Positions 45,736-53,406 of a stretch of DNA of 64,000 nucleotides are shown here, one piece after another. Location: the NCBI RefSeq assembly GCF_001552255.1, contig NZ_BCQV01000002.1:62001-126000 (forward strand), read 5' to 3'. Below the pieces are notes generated by a model. The model did not search any database. It had not been told where the DNA came from and saw only the letters and a list, made by a program, of their open reading frames with translations. The DNA comes from Alicyclobacillus shizuokensis NBRC 103103 (lineage in GTDB: Bacteria > Bacillota > Bacilli > Alicyclobacillales > Alicyclobacillaceae). The position numbers and the translations under genes were made by a program. Each line of letters begins with the position of its first letter. Within the stretch, counting starts at the first letter, position 1.

Positions 45736-46788
45736 TCACTCCCCCGCCCTGAGCTCCAAGACGGAAAACCGCTCACCCATGAACGTGGGCAACGTCAAGC
45801 GTTTGACTTGGGCTGCCACGTTCGGCCACGCAGCCGTGGCGGCCAGCGTCTCGGCCGCTTGTAAAATGCCCTCGTTAAGCAAAAATTGTCCCTGCGAACG
45901 GAGCGGTAGAGCGGTAAACCCGGACTCTGCGGCGGTCGCCAGTACCTGCGTCCAATTGACGTCGGCGGTTACATCCATACCGCCCGGACAGGCCAGGATG
46001 GCGTCCAGGTCACGCACCCGGTGGCCCCGATACCCGCGCAACGTTCCGTGTGGCCGCACTCCGGCCTGCCACTCCTCCCGGGTGATGCCGTAGTCGAAGA
46101 AGACGGCGGACAGGAGAGCGGCCATCCTGCGCAGGCGATCAAAAAATTCCGTCAACGATACCGCCACCTCCGCTTGACAATCCACGGGACAGTCGACGTA
46201 ACGATAAGCCAGATCCGCCACCGGGCCATCTGTTGGCCGCCAACTCAGCGCCAAGCCGTTGCGGTCTTCATCCCAAACCACCCAGGCCTGGTCCCAGCCG
46301 TCGCGTCTGCGGCGGACTCGTTCCACCGGCAAGGCATCCAACACCTCATTGCCCACCACCAGCGTGGGCCAATCCGGCAAGATGTCGTCCCACACCGTCT
46401 CCGGGCAAGAGCGCAGGCGTTCATACTGCAGCCGCTGCAAACCAGGCGCCCGCTCGAGGAGAACATACCGCAGCTCGCAGGCGTCGCTCATTCTCGCCCG
46501 CCACGCGGAGAGAAAGGTTTGCGCAAACTCGCCCTGACCAGGGCCGATTTCGACCACCTGCAGGTATCGCGGCCGTCTCCACCGCCGCCAATTCCGTTCC
46601 GCCCATAAGGCCAACGTGTGGGCAAACAGAGGCATCCCGGACGCCGTATAAAAATCGCCGCCCTCTTCGCCGATGCGGACACACCGGTTGTAGTACCCGT
46701 CTTCCCCGTACAGGGCGAGACTCATGAAGCGGGCGAACGTAAGCCCGCCCGCTCGACGTACCTCGTCTACTAGACCCGCAGCCACCAT
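45736..46788 (-). CDS. MidA/NDUFAF7-like SAM-dependent methyltransferase
   Basis: The 350-residue protein belongs to the DUF185 family, whose mitochondrial member NDUFAF7 methylates an arginine of complex I. The SAM loop VVEIGPGQGEFAQTF, the NEVLDALPVERV motif, FFDYGITREEW and the CYRDHRV-type segment (here TLRGYRGHRVRDLDAIL) are present. The bacterial substrate is unknown. It begins three bases after clpP. Confidence 0.87.
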   Translation of the reverse strand: MVAAGLVDEVRRAGGLTFARFMSLALYGEDGYYNRCVRIGEEGGDFYTASGMPLFAHTLALWAERNWRRWRRPRYLQVVEIGPGQGEFAQTFLSAWRARMSDACELRYVLLERAPGLQRLQYERLRSCPETVWDDILPDWPTLVVGNEVLDALPVERVRRRRDGWDQAWVVWDEDRNGLALSWRPTDGPVADLAYRYVDCPVDCQAEVAVSLTEFFDRLRRMAALLSAVFFDYGITREEWQAGVRPHGTLRGYRGHRVRDLDAILACPGGMDVTADVNWTQVLATAAESGFTALPLRSQGQFLLNEGILQAAETLAATAAWPNVAAQVKRLTLPTFMGERFSVLELRAGE

Positions 46789-46791
46789 ACC

Positions 46792-47376
46792 TCAATCGTT
46801 CAGTTGAATCACGTCGTCGATGAGCCCGTACGCCTTCGCCTCATCTGCCGACATGAAATGATCCCGGTCCGTATCCTCCTCTACGCGCTCAAGCGGCTGA
46901 CCGGTGCGTTCGCTGAGGATCTGATTCAGACGTTGTCTCGTACGGATGATATGTTCCGCGTGGATTTTGATGTCGGAAGCCTGACCGCGGGCTCCGCCCA
47001 GGGGTTGGTGAATCATCACTTCCGAGTTCGGCAGGGCAAACCGCTTGCCCTTCGTGCCGGCCGCGAGCAGCACCGCACCCATGCTGGCCGCCATGCCGAC
47101 GCAAATCGTTGAAACATCCGGTTTGATGTGTCGCATAGTATCGTGGATGGCCAAGCCTGCGCTGACCGATCCGCCCGGGCTGTTGATGTACATCTGAATA
47201 TCCCTATCCGGGTCGTCCGCGGCCAGAAACAGCAACTGGGCGACCACAGCGTTGGCCACCTCGTCATCAATGGCGGTGCCCAAAAAGATGATGCGGTCCT
47301 TCAACAACCGCGAATAAATGTCGTAGCTGCGTTCTCCTCGGCTGGTCTGCTCAATGACAATTGGCACCAAGCTCAT
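46792..47376 (-). CDS. clpP: ATP-dependent Clp protease proteolytic subunit
   Basis: ClpP is the serine-protease chamber of ClpCP and ClpXP. The 194-residue product has the catalytic Ser in [13 protein letters not shown], His in [12 protein letters not shown] and the Asp in the DTDRDHFM segment. ATG 47376 follows GGAGGG. The promoter carries a CtsR-like operator (47446-47462), as expected for class III heat-shock control. Confidence 0.97.
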   Translation of the reverse strand: MSLVPIVIEQTSRGERSYDIYSRLLKDRIIFLGTAIDDEVANAVVAQLLFLAADDPDRDIQMYINSPGGSVSAGLAIHDTMRHIKPDVSTICVGMAASMGAVLLAAGTKGKRFALPNSEVMIHQPLGGARGQASDIKIHAEHIIRTRQRLNQILSERTGQPLERVEEDTDRDHFMSADEAKAYGLIDDVIQLND

Positions 47377-47422
47377 CGGGTAGTTCCCTCCTCACTCATT
47401 AGCACCTATCTTGGACACATCC

Positions 47423-47451
47423 AGTATGCCGTAGTCACCGCAATTAGTCAA
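47423..47451 (-). promoter_or_regulatory. Sigma-A promoter of clpP
   Basis: On the minus strand TTGACT (47446-47451) and CATACT (47423-47428) are separated by exactly 17 bases. The -35 overlaps the CtsR-like repeat. Confidence 0.7.
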
Positions 47452-47462
47452 GGTAAGTCAAA
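47446..47462 (+). promoter_or_regulatory. CtsR-like operator upstream of clpP
   Basis: AGTCAAG (47446-47452) and AGTCAAA (47456-47462) form a direct repeat with a three-base gap, close to the CtsR heptad consensus RGTCAAA-NAN-RGTCAAA. A third GTCAAA follows at 47463-47468. Confidence 0.65.
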
Positions 47463-47565
47463 GTCAAATCAAGATCGCATCGGATGGGCTCACTCTCCAA
47501 ATACTAGGGCCGTGGCCGATAACCAGGCCATGCTGTGAACGGATGGGTGAAAGGAGGGGAAGTCC

Positions 47566-47952
47566 GTGAAAAACAACATCAGCGCGCCTGACCGCTACTT
47601 GCGATTGATGACCGGTCTGATGGCCTACGGCAGCGCCAGCGCCATGCGCAAAGGCGGCGTGGGCAAGAGCCTCCTGATGGTATTCGGCGCCATGAAAGTG
47701 GCGGAAGGCGTCACCGGCTGGTGCCCTGTCACGGAGCTGGTGGAACGACTGAATCGCACGGAGAGCCGCGATTTCCAGCATTCGAATCCTGCGGCCCAGC
47801 CGTCTGCGCGCCGGCGAAGCGATGGGGACAGGCGCGAACCGGAGGACGGCCGGAACCTGAAGACCCAAAAGCGGAGTGATTACGACCGGCAATCCCGTTC
47901 GGCCGATGCGGACTCGATCCCTGAACACACTCACACCGACGAAGATGTGTGA
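47566..47952 (+). CDS. YgaP-like (DUF2892) membrane protein with polar tail
   Basis: Residues 1-65 match the DUF2892 pattern: DRYLRLMTGLMAYG, then a helix-turn with KSLLMVFGAMKVAEGVTGWCP. Such domains form small membrane modules, often with rhodanese domains. The remaining 60 residues are polar and unlike the usual short family members. GTG 47566 follows AAAGGAGGGG. The gene diverges from clpP and converges with the 57-residue protein gene. Confidence 0.8.
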   Translation: MKNNISAPDRYLRLMTGLMAYGSASAMRKGGVGKSLLMVFGAMKVAEGVTGWCPVTELVERLNRTESRDFQHSNPAAQPSARRRSDGDRREPEDGRNLKTQKRSDYDRQSRSADADSIPEHTHTDEDV

Positions 47953-48005
47953 GTTCAGCAAGAGCAAGCCGGCGGGGTTCGCCACGGACGGGAACCCCGC
48001 CCCGC

Positions 48006-48179
48006 TCAGGCAAATTGGCGAAAGCGCACCCCGTATTTCCCGTGTCGCGTCTGATACACCTGTACCTCGTCAGCGTGGACGGGACCACGGATGCGCTCGT
48101 CCGCTTCAATCCACATGACCGCGCAGTACGCTTCAAACTTGGAATCGTACAGCCCAGCAAAGTATACCCATCGGCTCAT
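48006..48179 (-). CDS. Small aromatic-rich protein (57 residues, unknown)
   Basis: ATG 48179 opens a 57-residue frame beginning MSRWVYFAGLYDSKFEAYCA and ending KYGVRFRQFA. It is rich in Tyr, Trp and Phe and has balanced charge, so it looks like a folded protein rather than a chance frame. GGGGGGGGCG lies nine or so bases upstream. It follows the isochorismatase-fold gene by 86 bases on the same strand. I do not recognise the family. Confidence 0.65.
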   Translation of the reverse strand: MSRWVYFAGLYDSKFEAYCAVMWIEADERIRGPVHADEVQVYQTRHGKYGVRFRQFA

Positions 48180-48265
48180 CGGCTTCGCCCCCCCGGGTTT
48201 ATAGTATGTGCCCCGGAGCAGCCGCCTCCCCGCTCCAATCGTTACCTTCTTCCCCTTGGCGACGG

Positions 48266-48736
48266 TTACAGGTACACGCGGTCCCCACCCAGCGGAATCA
48301 CATTTTCACGTCCGATGGCATGCCGCGCTATCATCATCGCCTCCCAGTTTCGACCGTGGTACGAAGCGCACAAGCGCTCCAAGACCTTCACTTGGAAGCC
48401 CGCATCCCAAAGCGAGAACATGGTCGCCAGAACCGACAGTTCACTGTCTACACCGCCGATATGCACTTCTTGCACGCCGTGCTCCAGAAGTACCCGCCGA
48501 ACTTCGTGCGTGTAGCCGGAATACGTGGACTTTTCCATCACATAGGCCCGTGGGTGCGACAGCAGCAGGGTGTTCTCCCCTCCCAGGTCGTCGTATACCC
48601 AACGTGTCAACACCACCGCCGCGTAGTCCTCCGCATGCTCATCGAGGAACTTCTGGCACAGGCGGGCAATGTAGTCGAGGGAACTGCGCAAGAACTCCTC
48701 CTGCACATCCAACAGGATCAACCCTTTTTTGGCCAT
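48266..48736 (-). CDS. Isochorismatase-fold protein lacking the catalytic Cys
   Basis: The 156-residue product has the isochorismatase/nicotinamidase fold. The catalytic Asp (LILLDVQEEF, D10) and Lys (VMEKSTYSGY, K69) are kept, but the position of the nucleophile Cys (usual pattern G-x-x-T-D-x-C-V) reads GVDSELSVLAT, with Ser101 in place of Cys. It may be a non-hydrolytic binder or have altered chemistry. ATG 48736 has GGGAGG six bases upstream. Confidence 0.85.
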   Translation of the reverse strand: MAKKGLILLDVQEEFLRSSLDYIARLCQKFLDEHAEDYAAVVLTRWVYDDLGGENTLLLSHPRAYVMEKSTYSGYTHEVRRVLLEHGVQEVHIGGVDSELSVLATMFSLWDAGFQVKVLERLCASYHGRNWEAMMIARHAIGRENVIPLGGDRVYL

Positions 48737-49091
48737 ATTCAACCTCCCATACGGCTTTGCCCCAATTTCGCCTCCGTGTCCGGCCCGGTTTCATGCCAAT
48801 CGTGTCACGTATTATGGTACCATGAGGAATATTCAAAAGGAACCAAACGAATAGCTTGTCTTTGCAGTTATGCATGTGGATTGGACTACAAGAGCAACGG
48901 CGGCGCCACCAGCCTGCAGTTTCCTCTTTCTCCCCCTTGACTTCTATCTCACGACCAATTTTGCTACAATAAATATACCTCGGGATGTCCCATAGCGCCC
49001 GCGCTGGGGACGGTCAGCCTGCATACGGTGGAACAGGACCGGCATACACCGTCAGGATGTTTGCCAAGCCAGTCGATGGGAGGGGAGCATC
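48737..49091 (+). other. 355-base divergent intergenic region
   Basis: No gene is seen. On the plus strand an extended -10, TGCTACAAT (48962-48970), precedes the IDEAL-domain gene, with a structured leader of about 115 bases (a GTCCC/GGGAC-type hairpin near 48986-49012). On the minus strand TTGAAT (48829-48834) and TAATAC (48807-48812), 16 bases apart, could drive the isochorismatase-fold gene. Confidence 0.5.
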
Positions 49092-49562
49092 GTGATCGCC
49101 AAGGAAGATATCCTGCACTTGAAGACGAAGATACTCCCGGCCGGCGCAGAAATGATTCTGGACTTCTTGTCCTCGTATCTGCAGCAGGTGGAACTAACCA
49201 GCATAGTCCTGGAGAACGTGCCGCTGTTGATCATCGGCCGCCATGGGATGATTGCCCGCATTCCAAACGGCGGTGGCATCCAGAAGGCAAGCCAGCCGAA
49301 AGACATCATGGCGCTGCTCCAGTCCTATATGCCGAAAAACGAGAAACTCTACCTGTTCGTCAATCTGCCCGACTTGCCTTTGCCGGCAGAAGTGGCGGAC
49401 GTCATCCGTGAAGTTGAAACCCGCGCCGCCCGCAAATATGAATTGAAGCAGATCATCGACGAAGCGCTGGATCAGCGGGATAAGCAACGGTTCTTCGAAG
49501 CTGTACGCGAGTGGCAAGAATTGATGGAGTCGGAGGATCCGCCGACCATGCGGCGGTTTTAG
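49092..49562 (+). CDS. IDEAL-domain protein
   Basis: The 156-residue product ends in an IDEAL domain (ELKQIIDEALDQRDKQRFFE, about residues 117-143), a short helical module in several Bacillota regulators. The first 115 residues (KILPAGAEMILDFLSSYLQQ...) are not recognised. GTG 49092 follows GGGAGGGG. It is followed 24 bases later by a DUF3055-like gene. Confidence 0.72.
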   Translation: MIAKEDILHLKTKILPAGAEMILDFLSSYLQQVELTSIVLENVPLLIIGRHGMIARIPNGGGIQKASQPKDIMALLQSYMPKNEKLYLFVNLPDLPLPAEVADVIREVETRAARKYELKQIIDEALDQRDKQRFFEAVREWQELMESEDPPTMRRF

Positions 49563-49586
49563 CCGAACAAATGGGAGGTCCGCCCC

Positions 49587-49859
49587 TTGTTGGACAGCGG
49601 CATGGTTCTGTATGATGAAACAGAAGCCACGACCACAAGGTATGTAGGTATCGTGGGTCAATACGAGCGATACGACTTGGCCATCACCACCACCGGCCAC
49701 TTTTACGGGAAGTCGTTGGTGACTTCCATTCCGTCGGGACGCACAGCCATCCTGGGGGCGGATGATGTGATGAACATCCCGTACCTCATGCAGGTCTTCG
49801 CCTTGACGGATGAAAGAGCAGCTCAGGAACTTTCGGAACTGCTCCAGGAGAACATCTGA
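49587..49859 (+). CDS. DUF3055-like protein
   Basis: This 90-residue protein has the pattern I recall for DUF3055 (SAV0927 family): LYDETEATTTRYVGIVG, RYDLAITTTGHFYGKSL, then GRTAILGADDV. The function is unknown. The start is TTG 49587 with GGGAGG eight bases upstream; ATG 49602 is an alternative. A terminator follows directly. Confidence 0.72.
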   Translation: MLDSGMVLYDETEATTTRYVGIVGQYERYDLAITTTGHFYGKSLVTSIPSGRTAILGADDVMNIPYLMQVFALTDERAAQELSELLQENI

Positions 49860-49893
49860 GACCGGTGTCGCCCGCGGGCGGCGCCGGTTTTTT
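49860..49893 (+). terminator. Intrinsic terminator of the IDEAL/DUF3055 unit
   Basis: ACCGG(TGTCGCCCGCGGGCGGCG)CCGGT, with internal CGCC/GGCG pairing, is followed by TTTTTTG. It starts at the stop codon. Confidence 0.88.
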
Positions 49894-49942
49894 GCGTACG
49901 CCAATGCGTACGAATCCGGCGCTGCTGCCCCACCAGGGAGTT

Positions 49943-50443
49943 TCAAGCTTCCCCCAGTTTCAGCTGGTGCCCGTAGCGTTCCACAAACAAGGCAGCCGCT
50001 TGCTCTTGTTCAAAGCCCATCAAGCTGGTCAATTCTGGCCTGGACCCTGTGTTGTCGATTCGAAACAAAAATACCTCCAAGGCAGCGGTACCCGGGGCAT
50101 AATAGGCGCCATACTCGGCTTCGCCGGTGCGGAAGTAGGCGCCAAGCGCCAATTGTTCCGTCTGCCCGCCGGGCTCCTCGACCTCGGCGAAGAATATCGG
50201 TTCAATCTCATCCAGCACGCGGTCGGTGAATAACCGCCCCGGAAACGATAAGTGCAACCCCTGCTGGCTCTGCTGGCCGATGACAAACAATAGCCTCTCG
50301 TTGTCCCGGCGAAACCGCACCAACGCGAGATGGGCGTCTTCGTACCAAAAGGCATACACGTCCGCGTCCGTGAAGGTCAACCAAGTAGGACTCTCTATGT
50401 GGTTTGTCTCGTGATTCCCTGCGCCCATCCCGTCGGCAAGCAC
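49943..50443 (-). CDS. Hypothetical cytoplasmic protein
   Basis: GTG 50443, after CGGAG, gives 166 residues. The protein is acidic, with alternating beta-like segments (DADVYAFWYEDAHLALVRFR and TAALEVFLFRID) and a helical C-terminus. I do not recognise it. It starts four bases after the 40-residue membrane protein, so the two are probably co-expressed from the promoter at 50600-50628. Confidence 0.72.
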   Translation of the reverse strand: MLADGMGAGNHETNHIESPTWLTFTDADVYAFWYEDAHLALVRFRRDNERLLFVIGQQSQQGLHLSFPGRLFTDRVLDEIEPIFFAEVEEPGGQTEQLALGAYFRTGEAEYGAYYAPGTAALEVFLFRIDNTGSRPELTSLMGFEQEQAAALFVERYGHQLKLGEA

Positions 50444-50447
50444 GTCA

Positions 50448-50570
50448 TCACTCCGCATCCTCATGTTCTTTCGCCAAGGCTCGGTCAAAGTTCTCCTTCG
50501 TCTCCGAGGCACAGATATACAGCATGAAGAGGGTGGCAAGCGCCGCCACCGCCATACCGAGCAGTCCCAT
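50448..50570 (-). CDS. Candidate 40-residue single-pass membrane protein
   Basis: ATG 50570 to TGA 50448 encodes MGLLGMAVAALATLFMLYIC followed by a 20-residue charged tail (ASETKENFDRALAKEHEDAE). The hydrophobic helix plus amphipathic acidic tail looks like a real bitopic peptide. It lies between a good promoter and the next gene, with a four-base gap. A GGGGG site is upstream. Confidence 0.62.
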   Translation of the reverse strand: MGLLGMAVAALATLFMLYICASETKENFDRALAKEHEDAE

Positions 50571-50599
50571 AAGCAGCCCCCGCTCACCGTTTTACGTAT

Positions 50600-50628
50600 A
50601 GAATACTGATGATTCTGTTCGAGGTCAA
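50600..50628 (-). promoter_or_regulatory. Sigma-A promoter of the small membrane protein unit
   Basis: On the minus strand TTGACC (50623-50628) and TATTCT (50600-50605) are exactly 17 bases apart, 30 bases from the ATG at 50570. Confidence 0.7.
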
Positions 50629-50693
50629 TCTACGGTCTCGAGGCAAACCCCTTCGGCGAGGAAAATGTCTGAAATGAATAACTGTCACTCCTT

Positions 50694-50728
50694 TACTCTA
50701 TGTATTATCGTTCTACTCTATGTATTAT
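50694..50728 (+). repeat. Perfect 15-base direct repeat upstream of the ABC transporter
   Basis: TACTCTATGTATTAT occurs at 50694-50708 and again at 50714-50728, a 20-base offset, or two DNA turns. This is typical of a regulator operator. A -10-like TATACT (50726-50731) overlaps the second copy. Confidence 0.75.
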
Positions 50729-50789
50729 ACTTCTGTTTGTACCTTTTGAATTTCCAGTTACAAAACGCGTACGAAAAGAGGGGGCATGC

Positions 50790-51737
50790 ATGCTGAAGGT
50801 ACAAGATCTGGTCAAAACGTACCAGAGTAAGGATGGGCGCAAGGTTCCAGCGGTGCGGAGGATTTCATTTCAACTCCAGCCGGGCTCCATACTCGCTTTT
50901 CTCGGGCCCAATGGGGCCGGCAAAACCAGCACCATCAAGATGATTGCCGGCTTGGTGCGTCCGGACAGCGGCGACGTCACAGTTGCCGGACACAGCATCA
51001 CAAAGCGCCCCAGGCAAGCATTATCCCATGTCGGCGCCGTGCTGGAAGGCAGCAGAAACCTGTATTGGCGCCTTACCCCACTCGAAAACTTCGAATACTG
51101 GGGCGGCATCCGCGGTCTCAATAGAAAAGAATCGAGAGACCGGGGTCGCGAGTTGATGAAGGCCTTCGGCTTGGAAGGAAAGCTGGGCGCTACTGTGCAA
51201 CAGCTCAGCCGAGGCATGCAGCAGCAGGTGGCAATCTGTGCAGCGCTGATTCACCGCCCGCGCCTCCTGTTGTTGGACGAACCCACACTGGGGCTGGATT
51301 TGCAAGCGTCGGACAGGATCTTGTCATACGTACTCGGCCTGGCACACGACCAGGGCGTCGCAGTCCTCTTGACCACGCACCAGATGGAAGTGGCGCAGGC
51401 TTTGGCCGACCAGGTGGCCATCATTCAGCATGGGCAATTAATCCTGAAGGGGAAAAAATCAGAAGTCCTCGATATGTACGCAGACGACTGGTACGTTTTG
51501 GAGTTGGTCTCACCGCCAGACCGCGCAACGCGGGACAAATTGAACTCCGTCGCGGCTGAATGGATTTCCGACACTACCTGTCGTTTCATCCTCGAGAATC
51601 CGAGTCAACTTCATGCTTTGGTTGCGGACCTCAAGCCCATCCCCATTGTCCGCATTGTCCGCGACTTTCCAGACCTGGGCACAGTGTTTCGCAGTCATGT
51701 GCAAGAGCTCCCTGACCGCCAGGAGGTCGAGGCATAA
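50790..51737 (+). CDS. ABC transporter ATP-binding protein
   Basis: This ATPase powers the permease encoded next. ATG 50790 gives 315 residues. Walker A (LGPNGAGKTSTIK), the Q loop, the signature (QLSRGMQQQVAI) and Walker B (LLLLDEPTLGLD) are intact, followed by the H-loop (LLTTHQMEVAQAL). The C-terminal 90 residues resemble those of antibiotic or peptide exporters. The stop shares a base with the permease start. Confidence 0.93.
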   Translation: MLKVQDLVKTYQSKDGRKVPAVRRISFQLQPGSILAFLGPNGAGKTSTIKMIAGLVRPDSGDVTVAGHSITKRPRQALSHVGAVLEGSRNLYWRLTPLENFEYWGGIRGLNRKESRDRGRELMKAFGLEGKLGATVQQLSRGMQQQVAICAALIHRPRLLLLDEPTLGLDLQASDRILSYVLGLAHDQGVAVLLTTHQMEVAQALADQVAIIQHGQLILKGKKSEVLDMYADDWYVLELVSPPDRATRDKLNSVAAEWISDTTCRFILENPSQLHALVADLKPIPIVRIVRDFPDLGTVFRSHVQELPDRQEVEA

Positions 51738-52513
51738 TGTGGTCTCTCCTCGGCGCAGAGATGCGCCGCGAGTGGATTCAACTTCGGCGTTACCCGACCG
51801 AATTGGCCAGCCAGCTAGTGGTCATTGTCGCCATTTTTTACAGTCTCTTTTTGGGCGCCTCCTACATGGCCGGCACAACGACGTTTGGTAACCGTTTGAG
51901 CGATATCATCGTTGGCTATACACTCTGGACGCTGGCCATCGCGTCAGTTGACGTGATGGGCTGGACCATCGCCACTGAGGCACTGAACGGCACCCTGGAA
52001 CAAATTTTTCTAAGCCCCTACGGAGCGCGCTGCATTCTCCTCGCTCGCAACGCAGTCAATGTCATCTTCAACCTCATCTTCAGCGCGTTTACCCTACTCA
52101 TCATCATGGCCCTCACGGGGCGGTGGCTGACCATCTCACCGTGGGACCTGCTGCCTGGTTTTCTGATGACGGTTGCCGCCATGGGTTTGGGATTCTTGGT
52201 CGCCAGCGCGACGATCCTTGTGAAACGCTCCAACCAATTGCTCAATTTGCTTCAGTTCGTTTTGTTATTTCTCGTCATGTCTCCGTTCGGCAGCCTGCCC
52301 GGTGCCTGGCATCTGGTCTCTCTTGTCGTGCCGTTCGCCCCGATGGTGACGCTGCTGCGCCACATGATGACACACGGCGTTCCACTGTGGAGCGACAGTC
52401 AGTGGCTGTACTTTTCCATCACAAATGCCGCTGTGTGGTTTCTCATCGGACTTGCCGTGTTTTCTGTGGCTGAGCGGCGTGCGCGCAAACAAGGCGTCCT
52501 GGGCCATTATTGA
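51737..52513 (+). CDS. ABC-2 type transporter permease
   Basis: The 258-residue membrane protein has six hydrophobic segments and a typical ABC-2 layout, with the IATEALNGTLEQIFLSPYG motif after helix two. With the preceding ATPase it forms a two-gene exporter. The substrate cannot be read from sequence; drug, lipid or peptide export are all possible. Confidence 0.92.
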   Translation: MWSLLGAEMRREWIQLRRYPTELASQLVVIVAIFYSLFLGASYMAGTTTFGNRLSDIIVGYTLWTLAIASVDVMGWTIATEALNGTLEQIFLSPYGARCILLARNAVNVIFNLIFSAFTLLIIMALTGRWLTISPWDLLPGFLMTVAAMGLGFLVASATILVKRSNQLLNLLQFVLLFLVMSPFGSLPGAWHLVSLVVPFAPMVTLLRHMMTHGVPLWSDSQWLYFSITNAAVWFLIGLAVFSVAERRARKQGVLGHY

Positions 52514-52571
52514 TGGTTGGATGACAGCCCGGACACCGGAGAACTTGCCGCCTGCCATCCAAGTGTCCTTT

Positions 52572-52600
52572 TTGACCGACCCTTTGCTTGGCTTTATAAT
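52572..52600 (+). promoter_or_regulatory. Strong sigma-A promoter
   Basis: TTGACC (52572-52577) and a perfect TATAAT (52595-52600) are separated by 17 bases. It would drive the 71-residue membrane protein gene and probably the ymcA-like gene. Confidence 0.82.
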
Positions 52601-52696
52601 GAATGTCAAGAGTCAAACTGGATACGGATTTCTGTGGCTGCATCGCTTTTGTTTTGTGACCGCACGGTGCAAACCTTCGCGGAAGGAGTGACCGGC

Positions 52697-52912
52697 ATGT
52701 TCAGGTGGACCAAGAGCCAATGGGTGCGCTACAGCCTGTACGCCTTGTTGTTCCTGTTTGTCATCCTGGGAGTCAGTCTGCATTCCTATCCGCTGCTCAT
52801 TGCCTTGATTGTTGTTGGCATTGCGTTGGCTGTGCTGGCGGACAAAATGGAAAACGCCCCCAGCGATCCGTACAAGCGTTTTAATGACCAGCACCATCGC
52901 CTGCATCACTGA
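52697..52912 (+). CDS. Small two-helix membrane protein (unknown)
   Basis: ATG 52697 after GGAAGGAG gives 71 residues with two membrane helices (about 11-28 and 31-48) and a polar, His-rich C-terminus (PYKRFNDQHHRLHH). I do not recognise the family. It is 20 bases upstream of the ymcA-like gene and shares its promoter. Confidence 0.75.
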   Translation: MFRWTKSQWVRYSLYALLFLFVILGVSLHSYPLLIALIVVGIALAVLADKMENAPSDPYKRFNDQHHRLHH

Positions 52913-52932
52913 CCGCCACGGGAGGCTTATGA

Positions 52933-53301
52933 ATGGACCGCAATGAACTGTGGGTACAAGCCGAAGAGCTGGCGGACATGATTCTGCAAACCCCGGAAAT
53001 TCAGCGCTACCAACAAGCAGAAGCCAGGCTACAGGAGCATCCACAGGCTCAGTCCCTGATGCGCCGCTTGCGCTCACTCCACGAACAAATTAAGGAATTT
53101 ACCGTCCGCAAGGTTCCAGAAGCGTACTACCGCCACCTGACACAGGAATCCGAGGCGGTTCTTCAAGAGTTGGAACAAATTCCTGTGGTGCGTGAATTCC
53201 AACAGGCTCAATCCGCAGTCAATGACCTACTGCAAGCGGTCACCGAACGTCTGGGTCAGGCTGTACAGGAGCGAATGACCGATACCTCTGACAGTCCATG
53301 A
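52933..53301 (+). CDS. YlbF/YmcA-family protein (RicA-like)
   Basis: In B. subtilis YmcA, YlbF and YaaT form the RicAFT complex that controls RNase Y cleavage and the Spo0A phosphorelay. The 122-residue helical protein resembles YmcA best: LEQIPVVREFQQAQSAVNDL near residue 78. The C-terminal cysteine used by RicA for the iron-sulfur cluster is not present, so the protein may form a reduced complex or be a paralogue. It is not next to miaB or mutS as ymcA is in B. subtilis. Confidence 0.8.
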   Translation: MDRNELWVQAEELADMILQTPEIQRYQQAEARLQEHPQAQSLMRRLRSLHEQIKEFTVRKVPEAYYRHLTQESEAVLQELEQIPVVREFQQAQSAVNDLLQAVTERLGQAVQERMTDTSDSP

Positions 53302-53333
53302 CGAGCGCCTAGCCGGCCCATGAGCGGGCAGGT

Positions 53334-53362
53334 TTGTGTTTCCAGGCGGAGCATGATAGTAT
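53334..53362 (+). promoter_or_regulatory. Sigma-A promoter of the DUF1292 gene
   Basis: TTGTGT (53334-53339) and TAGTAT (53357-53362) are 17 bases apart, 44 bases from the ATG. Confidence 0.65.
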
Positions 53363-53406
53363 GAGGGCATTCTCCTCAAACGGAACGAGAAAGAAGGAAT
53401 GGGCCG

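Noticed and set aside
48937-48970. TTGACT and TACAAT as a standard promoter for the IDEAL-domain gene
   Set aside because: The spacing is 22 bases, too long for sigma-A. Only the extended -10 element is credited.
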